A DNA stretch of 64,000 nucleotides from Frigidibacter sp. (GTDB taxonomy: Bacteria; Pseudomonadota; Alphaproteobacteria; Rhodobacterales; Rhodobacteraceae): positions 186,001 to 250,000 of the forward strand of contig NZ_JAUYTT010000010.1 of the NCBI RefSeq assembly GCF_030695035.1, given 5' to 3'. A program made the translations under genes and the position numbers. Positions 27,301 to 39,969 of this stretch are shown here, piece after piece. Under the pieces are notes generated by a model, which saw only the letters and a list, made by a program, of their open reading frames with translations, searched no databases and had not been told where the DNA came from. The stretch's first letter is position 1; every line of letters begins with the position of its first letter.

Positions 27301-29081
27301 GGCGCCGCCCCGGCGCTGCGCAGCATGTCGGCGGCCTTGATGTCGCCGATCAGCCTTGTGCCCGGCGCCTCGGCCCCGCCCCTGTCCAGAAACACCATCG
27401 TCGGCGGGCCGACCGACTGCAGGCGGTCCAGCATCGCCTGCGCCTCGGGGCCGAAGTCACTGACGTCGGCCTTGATCAGGGCGCGCCCCTCCAGCGCCGC
27501 CTGCACCGCCGGATCGGCCAGCACATCGCGCTCGATCACCCGGCAGGTCACGCACCAGTCGGCGGTGACATAGACCAGCGCGGGCGCGTTTGCCTGTGCA
27601 AGCGCCCGGTCAATTCCGGCGCTGCCGGTCGCGGTGGTGAAGGTCAGCGCCTCGGCTGTTGGCGCGCCCCCCACCAGCGGCGCCAAGGGGCGCAGCGGAT
27701 CGCTGCCGCCCGCCGCCGCGCCAAAGCCAAGCGCCGCGCCGGCAACGATGGCGGTGAGGCCCGCAACCTTCGCCAGCCGCTGCCGCAGCCGTGGCCCGGC
27801 AGCATCCACACCGCCAAGCGCCACCCCAAGCCCCAGCGCCAGCAGCGCCCAGAGCGCCAGAACCACTGGCCCCGGCAGGATCCGCCCCAGCAACCACACC
27901 GCCATGCCCAGGAAGACGAACCCGAAGGCCCGCCGAACCGCCTCCATCCACGCCCCGGCGCGGGGCAGGGCGCGGGCGCCAAGCGTCCCCGCCACCAGCA
28001 AGGGCGCGCCCTGCCCAAGCCCCAGCGCGAACAGCGCCGCCGCACCCAGGGCTGCATCGCCGGTCTGCGCGATGTACAGCAGCGCCCCCGCCAGCGGCGC
28101 GGTCACGCAGGGCCCGACGATCAGCGCCGAGGTGAAGCCAAGCCCCGCCGCCCCCGCCAGCGACCCGCGGCGCCCGGTGCCGGGCCGCGTCAGCGCCGCG
28201 GTCAGCCGGGCAGGCATCGACAGTTCGAACAGGCCAAAGCTCGACAGCGCCAGCACCCCGAACAGCGCCGCCACCGCGATCAGCGCCGCGGGCGATTGCA
28301 GCACCATCTGCAGGTTCTGCCCCGACAGCGCCGCCGCCACGCCAAGCGCACCAAAGGCCAGCGCCATCGCCAGCACATAGACGCCCGACAGCACCGCGCC
28401 CCGCAGCGGCGTCAGCCGCTCGCCCTGCCGCGACAGCAGGCCCAGCAGGATCGGCGCCATCGGCAGCACGCAGGGCGTGAAGGCCAGCAGCAGGCCAAAG
28501 CCGAAGAAGCTGGCGATGACCAGCGCCGCGCCGCCCCTTGCCGCGATGCCGTCCACCAGCCCCGGCGATTCCGCCATCTGCATCCCCTGCGCAGGCTCGG
28601 CCGCGGCGCCATCCGCGGCAATCGTCCGGGTGATCGGCGCATAGCAGATGCCGCCATCCTGGCAGCCCTGCCAGGTCAGCGTCACCGGAAAGGCCGCGGC
28701 GGGCAGCGCGGCAGAGACGGCATCGTAATAGACCTCCATCGCGCCGAAGCCCGGATCGTCCTTCGCCGTGCCGGGCGGCAGGTCCAAGGGCAGCCCGGTG
28801 CCATCCGCCGCCGTGGCTCGGAAGAACTCGCGGTACAGGTAATGCCCCGGCATCACCTGCCAAGTCAGCCGCACCGCATCGCCTTCCGACGCCACCGTTA
28901 GCAAAAACGCCTCATCGGCACCCATCGGCTGGCCCGCGCTGGAAAAGCTGGTGAGCGGGCCAAGGCTCTCTTGCGCGAGGGCCGGGCGCAGGCCGGAGGC
29001 CAGCGCCAGCATCACGGCCAGCGCGGCAAGGATCGGCAGAAGGGCGCGAAGGGCGGGGCGGGGGGCGGGGCATGTCATCAT
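27297..29081 (-). CDS. dsbD: Thiol:disulfide interchange protein DsbD
   Basis: This 594-residue protein has a signal peptide (~36 residues ending ALAQE), an N-terminal periplasmic domain (DsbD-alpha) with the CQDGGICY cysteine pair, a central eight-helix membrane domain with FTPCVLPMAPILLG and VGPCVTAPLAG (the two transmembrane cysteines), and a C-terminal thioredoxin domain with TADWCVTC near residue 512. It moves reducing power from cytoplasmic thioredoxin to periplasmic proteins. It is cotranscribed with the TlpA-like gene downstream. All three cysteine pairs are present, so the protein should be active. Confidence 0.95.
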   Translation of the reverse strand: MMTCPAPRPALRALLPILAALAVMLALASGLRPALAQESLGPLTSFSSAGQPMGADEAFLLTVASEGDAVRLTWQVMPGHYLYREFFRATAADGTGLPLDLPPGTAKDDPGFGAMEVYYDAVSAALPAAAFPVTLTWQGCQDGGICYAPITRTIAADGAAAEPAQGMQMAESPGLVDGIAARGGAALVIASFFGFGLLLAFTPCVLPMAPILLGLLSRQGERLTPLRGAVLSGVYVLAMALAFGALGVAAALSGQNLQMVLQSPAALIAVAALFGVLALSSFGLFELSMPARLTAALTRPGTGRRGSLAGAAGLGFTSALIVGPCVTAPLAGALLYIAQTGDAALGAAALFALGLGQGAPLLVAGTLGARALPRAGAWMEAVRRAFGFVFLGMAVWLLGRILPGPVVLALWALLALGLGVALGGVDAAGPRLRQRLAKVAGLTAIVAGAALGFGAAAGGSDPLRPLAPLVGGAPTAEALTFTTATGSAGIDRALAQANAPALVYVTADWCVTCRVIERDVLADPAVQAALEGRALIKADVSDFGPEAQAMLDRLQSVGPPTMVFLDRGGAEAPGTRLIGDIKAADMLRSAGAAP

Positions 29082-29129
29082 TCCGCCGCTCTCGCCCCCC
29101 GTGCTTAAGCCGGCCTTAACGCCTGCGCC

Positions 29130-32897
<3,768 letters not shown>

Positions 32898-33113
32898 CTG
32901 GGCACGTCTCCTGCGGCCCCGCCGAAACCCGGCGCGGCCAATCCCGCCTTCTAGACCAATGGGCAGCATTAGTGAAATTCATGTTGGTCATGTTGATTAT
33001 GCATCGATCTCATGTTCGTCACCCTGCATACAGCCGCAAGCGCCCCGCCGGCCCTTGCAACCCCCCGCCGCTGAAGGCTTTATGCCCGCAACCCGCGCAT
33101 CAGGAGACCCATC
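32898..33113. promoter_or_regulatory. Divergent metH / DMT-transporter intergenic region with ATGTTG repeats
   Basis: An AT-rich island at about 32970-33020 carries ATGTTGGTC-ATGTTGATT in tandem (9-bp period) and a further ATGTTCGTC copy some 30 bp on. It lies between two divergent genes, where promoters for both are expected. I see no S-adenosylmethionine, S-adenosylhomocysteine or cobalamin riboswitch core. Confidence 0.35.
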
Positions 33114-34037
33114 ATGCAGCCGCTTCGGGGCATCGCCCTCAAGATCTGTGCCGTCATCGTGTTCATGGCGATGGCCTCGCTGGTCAAGCTGGTCTCGGTA
33201 GAGATCCCGCCGGGCGAGACGGTGTTCTTCCGCTCTGCCTTCGCGCTGCCGGTGATCCTGGTCTGGCTGGCCGTCACCGGCGATCTGCGCGCCGGCGTCG
33301 CCACCTCCAATCCGCTCGGGCATTTCTGGCGCGGGCTGATGGGCACCGGCGCCATGGCCTGCGGCTTTGCCGGGCTCGGCCTGCTGCCGCTGCCCGAGGT
33401 CACGGCCATCGGCTACGCCGCGCCGCTGCTGACGGTGATCTTCGCCGCGATGTTCCTGGGCGAGCAGATCCGCGCCTTCCGCATCATCGCGGTCGGTTTG
33501 GGGCTGGTCGGCGTGATGATCGTGCTCTCGCCGCGTCTGACCGCCCTGCGCAGCGGCGATGTGGTGGCGACAGAGGCGTTCGGCGCGATGGTGGTGTTGA
33601 TCGGCGCCGTCTTCACCGCGCTGGCGCAGGTCTTCGTACGCAAGCTGGTGGCCGAGGAGCGCACGACCGCCATCGTCTTCTGGTTCTCGGTCAACTCTGC
33701 CCTGCTGTCGCTGATCTCGCTGCCCTGGGGCTGGGTCATCCCCGCGCCCGGCACACTGGTGCTGCTGATCCTGACGGGGCTTCTGGGCGGGGTGGGGCAG
33801 GTGCTGCTCACCTCCTCCTACCGCTATGCCGATGCCTCGGTGATCGCGCCCTTCGAGTATTTCTCGATGATCCTGGCGCTGCTGGTCGGCTATTTCGCCT
33901 TTGGCGAGACGCCGACGCTGGTGGTGCTGTTCGGGGCCGCGCTGGTCGTCTCCGCCGGCATCATCATCATCTGGCGCGAACGGCAACTGGGGCTGGAGCG
34001 GGCGCGGCAACGCCGGTCGATGACGCCGCAGGGGTAG
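33114..34037 (+). CDS. DMT superfamily (EamA) transporter
   Basis: This 307-residue inner-membrane protein has ten hydrophobic helices arranged as two EamA repeats. The first includes EIPPGETVFFRSAFALPVI and LPEVTAIGYAAPLLTVIFAA, the second VGQVLLTSSYRYADASVIAPFEY and GETPTLVVLFGAALVVSAGI. Such proteins export amino acids or other metabolites; the substrate is not predictable here. CAGGAGACCCATC gives a good ribosome-binding site. The gene converges on dtd with a 3-bp gap. Confidence 0.9.
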   Translation: MQPLRGIALKICAVIVFMAMASLVKLVSVEIPPGETVFFRSAFALPVILVWLAVTGDLRAGVATSNPLGHFWRGLMGTGAMACGFAGLGLLPLPEVTAIGYAAPLLTVIFAAMFLGEQIRAFRIIAVGLGLVGVMIVLSPRLTALRSGDVVATEAFGAMVVLIGAVFTALAQVFVRKLVAEERTTAIVFWFSVNSALLSLISLPWGWVIPAPGTLVLLILTGLLGGVGQVLLTSSYRYADASVIAPFEYFSMILALLVGYFAFGETPTLVVLFGAALVVSAGIIIIWRERQLGLERARQRRSMTPQG

Positions 34038-34040
34038 GGG

Positions 34041-34499
34041 TCAGGCGCCCCGCGCCCTGTCCGCCGTATCCATCCAGATCGTCACCGGCCCGTCATTGAC
34101 CAACGCCACCTGCATGTCGGCGCCGAACTCGCCATTGGCGACGGTGAAGCCAAGCGCGCGCAGGTCGCTGGAGAATTGCTCGTAGAGCCTGCGGCCCTCC
34201 TCGGGCGGGGCGGCAGTGGAAAAGCCGGGGCGGTTGCCGCGCGAGGTGTCGGCGGCCAGGGTGAACTGGCTGACGACCAGCGCGGCGCCCCCGGCCTCGG
34301 CCAGCGCGAGGTTCATCTTGCCGGACTCGTCCTTGAAGATCCGCAGCTTGGCGATGCGGGCGGCCAGCGCGGCGGCCTCGGCCTCGCCATCGCCCTGCAT
34401 GGCGCAGACGAGGATCAGCAGGCCCGGCCCGATCTCGCCGGTCACACGGCCGCCCACGCTCACCCGAGCCTCGCTGACCCGCTGGATCAGGGCGCGCAT
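34041..34499 (-). CDS. dtd: D-aminoacyl-tRNA deacylase
   Basis: This 152-residue enzyme hydrolyses D-amino acids (and glycine mischarged on tRNA-Ala) from tRNA. It starts [17 protein letters not shown] and carries both active-site signatures, [21 protein letters not shown] and the cross-subunit motif NDGPVT near the end. Length and start match the family. Its ATG overlaps the TGA of the upstream sugar-kinase gene by one base, so the two genes are translated together. Confidence 0.95.
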   Translation of the reverse strand: MRALIQRVSEARVSVGGRVTGEIGPGLLILVCAMQGDGEAEAAALAARIAKLRIFKDESGKMNLALAEAGGAALVVSQFTLAADTSRGNRPGFSTAAPPEEGRRLYEQFSSDLRALGFTVANGEFGADMQVALVNDGPVTIWMDTADRARGA

Positions 34500-35434
34500 C
34501 AGCCAGCGGCCCGCGGCAGCTCATCCGCGAAGGGCGGGTTGGCCCCGGCGCGCGAGACGGTGACGGCGGCGGCGCGGTTGCCAAGGTCCAGCGCGGCGCG
34601 CAGCGTGTCCGCACCAAGCGCGGCGACGCCAGCCTTGGTCAGCGCCCCGGCCTGGTGCAGCGCGGCAAGGATGCCTGCGTTGAACGTGTCGCCCGCGCCC
34701 ACGGTATCGGCCACCGTCACCTTGAGGCCCGGCGCGAAGATGGCCTGATCCGCGGTGAAGGCATGCGCCCCCGCGGCACCCTCGGTCACGAACACCGCCT
34801 TGGGCCCCGCCTCCAGCAGCCAAGCCGCCAGCGCCGGGATCTCGCCCGGCCCGGCCAGCCAGCGCAGATCCTCATCCGACAGTTTCACGATATCGGCGGC
34901 GGCGATCATCCGGGCGATGCGGGCGCGGTAGGCGGGCTCATCGCTGATGAACGAGGGGCGGATATTGGGGTCGATCATCGCCACGCGGGCAGGCGCCTCG
35001 CGCAGGAACAGCGCCTCATAGGCGGCGCCGCCCGGCTCTACCATCAGGCTGATCCCGCCGCAGAAGATGGCTGTCACCGCATCCGGCAGCGCGGGCATCT
35101 CCTCCGCTGTCAGCATCCGCCCGGCGGTGTTCTCGTCATAGAAGGCATAGCTCGCCTGACCGTTCACCAGCCGCACGAAGGCCAGCGTCGTCGGCAGGTC
35201 GCTGCGGATGGCCAGCGAGGTGTCCACGCCCGAGGCAGCCAAGGAGGCCTCCAGCATCTGCCCGAAGAGGTCGGTCGACAGGCCCGACAGGAACCCCGCC
35301 GGCGCGCCAAGGCGGCCAAGGGCGATGGCGGTGTTGAACACCGCGCCGCCGGGATAGGGCGCGAAGGCCGGCTCGCCCGCGGCGCTTGTCCGCGGCAGCA
35401 TGTCGATCAGCGCCTCGCCGCAGCTCAGGATCAT
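34499..35434 (-). CDS. PfkB family carbohydrate kinase (fructokinase-like)
   Basis: This 311-residue kinase starts [15 protein letters not shown]. It shows PfkB signature 1 ([22 protein letters not shown]) and signature 2 with the catalytic base ([19 protein letters not shown]). The sequence is closest in feel to fructokinases ([22 protein letters not shown]-type segments), but the substrate is not certain from sequence. Family members phosphorylate sugars with ATP. It shares a transcript with dtd, a pairing without an obvious functional link. Confidence 0.88.
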   Translation of the reverse strand: MILSCGEALIDMLPRTSAAGEPAFAPYPGGAVFNTAIALGRLGAPAGFLSGLSTDLFGQMLEASLAASGVDTSLAIRSDLPTTLAFVRLVNGQASYAFYDENTAGRMLTAEEMPALPDAVTAIFCGGISLMVEPGGAAYEALFLREAPARVAMIDPNIRPSFISDEPAYRARIARMIAAADIVKLSDEDLRWLAGPGEIPALAAWLLEAGPKAVFVTEGAAGAHAFTADQAIFAPGLKVTVADTVGAGDTFNAGILAALHQAGALTKAGVAALGADTLRAALDLGNRAAAVTVSRAGANPPFADELPRAAG

Positions 35435-35509
35435 GGTCGCCTCCGTGGGTGTGATAGCGGTAACGCCGCCGTGTCATAGCGCCTTTGCCGGGGCTGCGAC
35501 AAGCCCGGC

Positions 35510-36610
35510 TCAGTTTTGCGACAGCAGCGCAATCGCCCCCGCCACCAGCAGCGCCAGCAGCACCGCGAAGGCGATCTTCCAGGGCGAGTAGGGCCGCTCG
35601 CCCTGCACCTTGCCGGTCTGGCCATTGACGACGAAGCGGAAGCTGCGGCCGCGATACTTATAGGCGGCGGTCCAGACCGGCAGCAGGACATGCTTGAACG
35701 TCTCATTGTAATGCGTTGTGTTGATTGCGGAAACCCGCTGCTCATCTCCGCCGATATCGGCCCGCACATCGCCGTGGATCACCCCCGCCATGATCTCGCG
35801 CGCGACCCCGTGACCCTCGGGCAGCGTGACCGTATAGCCCTCGGCCAGAAAGCCCGACAGGTAGTCCTCGCGGTAGGGCACCAGCGCGCCGAGGTCCCAG
35901 GGTTGCAGCGCATCGGTATGGCTGCGCGGCAGGCTTTTCGCGGCCAGCACCAGAAGATCATCGAACTTCCGCGCGACGGCGCCAGAGGCGGCGCGCCAGC
36001 GGGTGTGGCGCACCTGCTCGGTCCGCTGCTGCGACTTGCCGTTGACGGTGACTGTGCGGGTGCGCGTCTCGTAGTAGTAGTCGCCGCGCTGGCCGGTATA
36101 GCGGCTGCGGGTATCGGCGTCGAAGGTCCAGAACGGGGTGTAAATGCCCTGAATGCGCCGCCCCTTGCGCGCATAGTCGCCAAGGCCAGAGGGCGCGAAC
36201 CAGCGCGCCTTGAGCCAGCGGCCAAGCGCCTCGCGCGCGGCTTCCTCGGTCACCGCGAAGGGGATCAAGCCCTGGGGCTTGATGCTGCGGCTGGTGCCGG
36301 TATCCACCACCACCGGCGTCGCGCAGAACGGGCATTCGGCGGCGTGGCGTTCGCCCGTGAACTCCACCACCGCGCCGCAATTGGGGCAATGGGTGGTGCG
36401 ATGCTCGGCCACCGCCTCGCGCGGCAGGTCGGCCGACAGCCCGTCCTGCAGGTCCAGCTCCACAAGGCCGGTGCGGGACAGCTTGTCCTCGGCCTCGGGC
36501 ACCTCCTGCGCATGGCCGCAATGGGCGCAGACCATGCGGGTCTGCCCGGGGGCATAGCGCAGGTCGGCGCCGCATTGCTCGCAGGGGTAGTGGTGTTCGC
36601 GGGCTGGCAA
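35510..36610 (-). CDS. Membrane-anchored zinc-ribbon protein (YdjG-like)
   Basis: This 366-residue protein has two zinc ribbons, Cys10/Cys13/Cys28/Cys31 and Cys75/Cys78/Cys93/Cys96. A domain with GIYTPFWTFDADTRSRYTGQ and TTHYNETFKHVLLPVWTAAY follows, then one C-terminal membrane helix (KIAFAVLLALLVAGAIALL). The overall layout matches the proteins often labelled primosomal protein N' or TFIIB-type zinc ribbon by error. It is like Bacillus YdjG, which works with YdjI and the phage-shock protein PspA at the membrane. It is the last gene of the TelA/SPFH cluster, 4 nt after the SPFH gene. I infer a scaffold or adaptor role. Confidence 0.8.
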   Translation of the reverse strand: MPAREHHYPCEQCGADLRYAPGQTRMVCAHCGHAQEVPEAEDKLSRTGLVELDLQDGLSADLPREAVAEHRTTHCPNCGAVVEFTGERHAAECPFCATPVVVDTGTSRSIKPQGLIPFAVTEEAAREALGRWLKARWFAPSGLGDYARKGRRIQGIYTPFWTFDADTRSRYTGQRGDYYYETRTRTVTVNGKSQQRTEQVRHTRWRAASGAVARKFDDLLVLAAKSLPRSHTDALQPWDLGALVPYREDYLSGFLAEGYTVTLPEGHGVAREIMAGVIHGDVRADIGGDEQRVSAINTTHYNETFKHVLLPVWTAAYKYRGRSFRFVVNGQTGKVQGERPYSPWKIAFAVLLALLVAGAIALLSQN

Positions 36611-36614
36611 GATG

Positions 36615-37745
36615 TCAGGCTCCCGGCAGCGGCAGGGGCGGCGGCACCTCGGCGAAGACCGGCGCCAGCGCGGCGACCTCGCCCGCAGGCTCCCATCCGG
36701 CCATGCCCGCCGACCAGACCAGCGTCGCGCGGGTCAGCGCGCCCGAGGCGGCCATGCCGCGCAGCGCGTCCATCCCGAACGGGCCCTTGCTGGCCCCGTC
36801 CTCCACCAGATGGAACTGCGCGCCGCCCGGCACCGGGGGCGGCACCGCCCCTTGCCCGGCCTGCGCGACCGCACCCTTCGGCGCGCCCCACGGCCCCGCG
36901 GCCGCCGCCATCTGGCTGCCCATCGCCATGCCAAGCCCGGCGCCGATCCCCGCGCCCATGCCGGAGTCCGGCGTACCCGCCGCCACGCCCATGGCTTCCG
37001 CCGCCGAGAATTGCGCGTAGCGGCTGAGGTCCCCGACGATCCCCATCGAAGTGCGCTTGTCCAGCGCCTGCTCCACCGCCTCGGGCAGCGAGATATTCTC
37101 GACATAAAGCTCGGGGATCGACAGGCCATAGCCCGCGATGGTCGGCGAGATCGCGGTAGTGACGATACGCGAGAAGTCGGCGGTGTTCCCGGCCATGTCC
37201 AGCACCGGGATGCCGCTGGTCGTCACCACGCGCGAGAATTCCTGCACGATCACGTTGCGGATATGCTCGGAGACCTCGTCGGCGGTGAACTCGCCATCGG
37301 TGCCGACGATTTCCTTCAGGAACAGCCCTGGATCGGTGACGCGCATCGAATAGCTGCCAAAGGCCCGCAGCCGCAGCGGCCCGAACTCGGGGTCCCGCGC
37401 CATCACCGGGTTCTTGGTGCCCCATTTCAGCCCGTTGAAGCGCACGGTCGAGACGAAATAGATCTCGGATTTGAACGGCGACTGGAAGGCATGGTCCCAG
37501 TGCTGAAGGGTTGTCATCACCGGCATGTTGTTGGTTTCAAGCTGGTAGAGGCCCGGCCCGAACACATCGGCCAGCTGGCCTTCATGCACGAACACCGCTG
37601 CCTGCCCCTCGCGCACCGTCAGCTTGGCGCCATACTTGATCGCATGGCCCTCGCGTTCAAAGCGCCAGACCATCGTGTCGCGGGTGTCATCCGTCCAGTG
37701 GATGACGTCGATGAACTCGCCCCGCAGAAAATCGAAAATGCTCAT
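36615..37745 (-). CDS. SPFH-domain protein with C-terminal GYF_2 domain (YdjI-like)
   Basis: This 376-residue protein starts MSIFDFLRGEFIDVIHWTDD and contains an SPFH/band-7-like domain (VREGQAAVFVHEGQLADVFGPGLYQLETNN, ~residues 45-75). A helical region follows with SLPEAVEQALDKRTSMGIVGDLSRYAQF, a Gly/Ala-rich segment, and a C-terminal GYF_2-type domain (HLVEDGASKGPFGMDAL, ~305-360). Homologues are called virion core protein or YdjI. In Bacillus YdjI participates in membrane-stress signalling with PspA. SPFH proteins make membrane microdomain scaffolds; this one has no clear transmembrane helix, so anchoring through partner proteins is likely. Confidence 0.85.
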   Translation of the reverse strand: MSIFDFLRGEFIDVIHWTDDTRDTMVWRFEREGHAIKYGAKLTVREGQAAVFVHEGQLADVFGPGLYQLETNNMPVMTTLQHWDHAFQSPFKSEIYFVSTVRFNGLKWGTKNPVMARDPEFGPLRLRAFGSYSMRVTDPGLFLKEIVGTDGEFTADEVSEHIRNVIVQEFSRVVTTSGIPVLDMAGNTADFSRIVTTAISPTIAGYGLSIPELYVENISLPEAVEQALDKRTSMGIVGDLSRYAQFSAAEAMGVAAGTPDSGMGAGIGAGLGMAMGSQMAAAAGPWGAPKGAVAQAGQGAVPPPVPGGAQFHLVEDGASKGPFGMDALRGMAASGALTRATLVWSAGMAGWEPAGEVAALAPVFAEVPPPLPLPGA

Positions 37746-37769
37746 ACCTGTTCCTCCACAAGGGTCGGC

Positions 37770-38732
37770 TCAGCTTTCGCCGCCGATCAGTTCATAGGCC
37801 ATTGTCTCCACGATCGGCCGCGCCTCTTGCGGGGTCATCCCCGGGCGCAGGCGCTTGTCGTAGAGCATCTTCAGAAGCAATTCGTCATGCCGGGTCAGCA
37901 GCGCGAATTCCTCGTCATCGTTGAAGATCGAGGGCCGCGCCGAGGGGCTGTCATTCGCCAGACCCAGCCCCTGCGCCACTTCCTCGTGAATGCAGGACAG
38001 GCGCATGCGGTCCGGATGTTCGGCCCGGATCACCGCCACGGCGCGGGTATAGGTGCTGCTCTGGCCTTGCGAGAAGGCGAAGACCACGCAGAAGGTCGAG
38101 GCAGGCAGGTCGAGGATCGTCGCGATGGACACCGGGTCGATCCCCGGGACCAGCTGCGCCAGCCGGCTGCCATAGCCGCGCCGCTCATCCTCGTTCAGGA
38201 TCAGCACATGGTAATTGGCGCTGGCGCCACTTGCCATGCTGATCGGGTGGTCGCTGGCGCGCGACAGCTGCGCGGCATAGGCCTGCAGCGACGCGCGGTC
38301 GGCGGCGCGCTGCGCCTCGGGCACGGCCACCCCGAACTCTACCGCAATCCGCACCGGCTGCTCCCAGCGGCGCAGCCGGCTGGCGGTATTCTGCGCCACG
38401 AAGGTGCCATTGCGCATGACATATTCGTCGTAAAGCGCGATACGGATGAAGTTCTCGGCCAGCTGCCGGTCGTTGAACGGCGTGTCGGGTCCGCCGCCAT
38501 CGCTGCGCATCAACCCGCGCGACAGCAGCGTCGCCTCGACCCGCGCCAGCCGCGCCCGCATCGCCGCACTGGCGGGCGAGGGCGCCGCCACCGCCGGGGC
38601 CGCGCGTTCAGGCCGCGTCGGCGGCACCGGCGCCGAGACCGGCGCCGCAGTCTCGCAAGCCGTCAGCAGCCCTGCCATCAGCAGGGCCGCTGCCGCACGC
38701 AGCCTCGGGCGCTGGCGAAGGCGGCGCGCCAT
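37770..38732 (-). CDS. DUF2927 lipoprotein with HEExxQ metalloprotease-like motif
   Basis: This 320-residue exported lipoprotein has an Arg-rich N-terminus, a hydrophobic core and the lipobox LLTAC (Cys26). A Pro/Ala-rich linker leads into the DUF2927 domain (FNDRQLAENFIRIALYDEY, ~residue 85 on). CIHEEVAQGLGLANDS near residue 245 has the HEExxQ pattern, which resembles a degenerate zinc-protease site, and several family members share it. Function is unknown. It lies 3 nt downstream of the TelA-like gene and 24 nt upstream of the SPFH gene, so it belongs to the same operon and places one component on the periplasmic or outer-membrane side. Confidence 0.85.
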   Translation of the reverse strand: MARRLRQRPRLRAAAALLMAGLLTACETAAPVSAPVPPTRPERAAPAVAAPSPASAAMRARLARVEATLLSRGLMRSDGGGPDTPFNDRQLAENFIRIALYDEYVMRNGTFVAQNTASRLRRWEQPVRIAVEFGVAVPEAQRAADRASLQAYAAQLSRASDHPISMASGASANYHVLILNEDERRGYGSRLAQLVPGIDPVSIATILDLPASTFCVVFAFSQGQSSTYTRAVAVIRAEHPDRMRLSCIHEEVAQGLGLANDSPSARPSIFNDDEEFALLTRHDELLLKMLYDKRLRPGMTPQEARPIVETMAYELIGGES

Positions 38733-38735
38733 CGG

Positions 38736-39920
38736 TCAGACAGAAGTGCCGATATTGGCGCCGGTGCCGGTCTTGCGGGCACTGGCCGAGGCGAGGGTGT
38801 CGCGCAGTTCCGCCTCCATCTTCTGCAGCTCGGTCTCGGCGCTGGCGCGGCGGGCCTTGCCTTCATCGGCAATGCGCAGGCTGTCCTCGATGGTGGCGAT
38901 CAGCTCGGCATTGGCGATCTTCACCGCCTCGATGTCGAACACGCCGCGCTCCATCTCGGTGCGCACGGTGGCGTTTGCGGTGCGCAGGTTCTTGGCATTG
39001 GCCGTCAGCAGCTCGTTGGTCAGGTCATTGGCCTCGCGCACCGCAGCCGCGGCCTCGGTGGAGCGCTGGATGGTCACCGCCTGCGCCAGCTGCGTCTCCC
39101 ACAGCGGCACGGTGTTGACCAAGGTGGAGTTGATCTTGGTCACCAGGCTCTTGTCATTCTCCTGCACCAGCCGGATCGAGGGCAGGGATTGCATCGTCAC
39201 CTGCCGCGTCAGCTTCAGGTCATGCACCCGGCGTTCCAGATCGTCGCGGGCGGCGCGGATGTCGCGCAGCTCTTGCGCGGCCATCACCTGCTCAGCCTCG
39301 GGCGCGGCGGCGACTTCGGCTTCCTTGGCCGGGATCACGGTGCCGTCGATCTCGCGCAGCTTCTCGGTCCCGGCAGCGATGTAGACCGCCAGCTGGTCAT
39401 AGAAGGCGAGGGTCTTTTCATAGAGCATGTCCAGCGACTTGATGTCCTTCAGCAGCTTGTGCTCATGCCCCAGCAGGGTGCCCGTGATCTTGTCGATCTG
39501 GCCCTGCACATCCTCGAACCGGGCCACGAAATTGGCAAAGGGCGCGCCGCGACCCAGCAGCTTTTCCCACCAGCTGGCCTTGCGGCGCACGTCGAGCTCG
39601 GACACCGAGAAGCCGCGGATGGTGCTGACGATGTCGCGCAGGCTATCGCCCGCCGGGCCGACATCCTTGTTCTTCACATCGGCCAGCATCGCCTGGCTGA
39701 TCTGCTGCAGTTCCGCCTGCGCGGCAGACCCGAAGTTCACGATCGAACCGCTATCGGCCAGATTGATCTCGCCCATCGCCTTGCGGATATTGTCGGCGAC
39801 CGGCGGCGGCGCCTCTTGCAGCGCCACGATGGCGGTGCCGGGCTGCGGCAGGATGGTGGCGGTCAGCGCCTCGACCTCGGCAAGGTCGGCGGCGGCTTGC
39901 TGGCGGGTGGTGTCGGTCAT
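38736..39920 (-). CDS. TelA family (toxic anion resistance) protein
   Basis: This 394-residue soluble, almost fully alpha-helical protein contains LREIDGTVIPAKEAEVAAA and a long coiled-coil region up to the C-terminus (SLRIADEGKARRASAETELQKME). Family landmarks include WWEKLLGRGAPFANFVARFEDVQGQIDKIT-type helices, a stretch with DIKSLDMLYEKTLAFYDQLAVYI, and NTVPLWETQLAQAVTIQRS. TelA proteins are linked to tellurite and other anion resistance and are genetically tied to XpaC in Firmicutes (yaaN). Here the xpaC-like gene is directly upstream. Membrane-associated stress function is inferred; no ter genes are in the window. Confidence 0.9.
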   Translation of the reverse strand: MTDTTRQQAAADLAEVEALTATILPQPGTAIVALQEAPPPVADNIRKAMGEINLADSGSIVNFGSAAQAELQQISQAMLADVKNKDVGPAGDSLRDIVSTIRGFSVSELDVRRKASWWEKLLGRGAPFANFVARFEDVQGQIDKITGTLLGHEHKLLKDIKSLDMLYEKTLAFYDQLAVYIAAGTEKLREIDGTVIPAKEAEVAAAPEAEQVMAAQELRDIRAARDDLERRVHDLKLTRQVTMQSLPSIRLVQENDKSLVTKINSTLVNTVPLWETQLAQAVTIQRSTEAAAAVREANDLTNELLTANAKNLRTANATVRTEMERGVFDIEAVKIANAELIATIEDSLRIADEGKARRASAETELQKMEAELRDTLASASARKTGTGANIGTSV

Positions 39921-39969
39921 GCGGATCGTCCCTTTTACCCTGGTGCCTGTCAGGGCACCCTTGTCTCTG

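Noticed and set aside
32898-33113. SAM, SAH or cobalamin riboswitch before metH
   Set aside because: No recognisable conserved cores or stem arrangement were seen.
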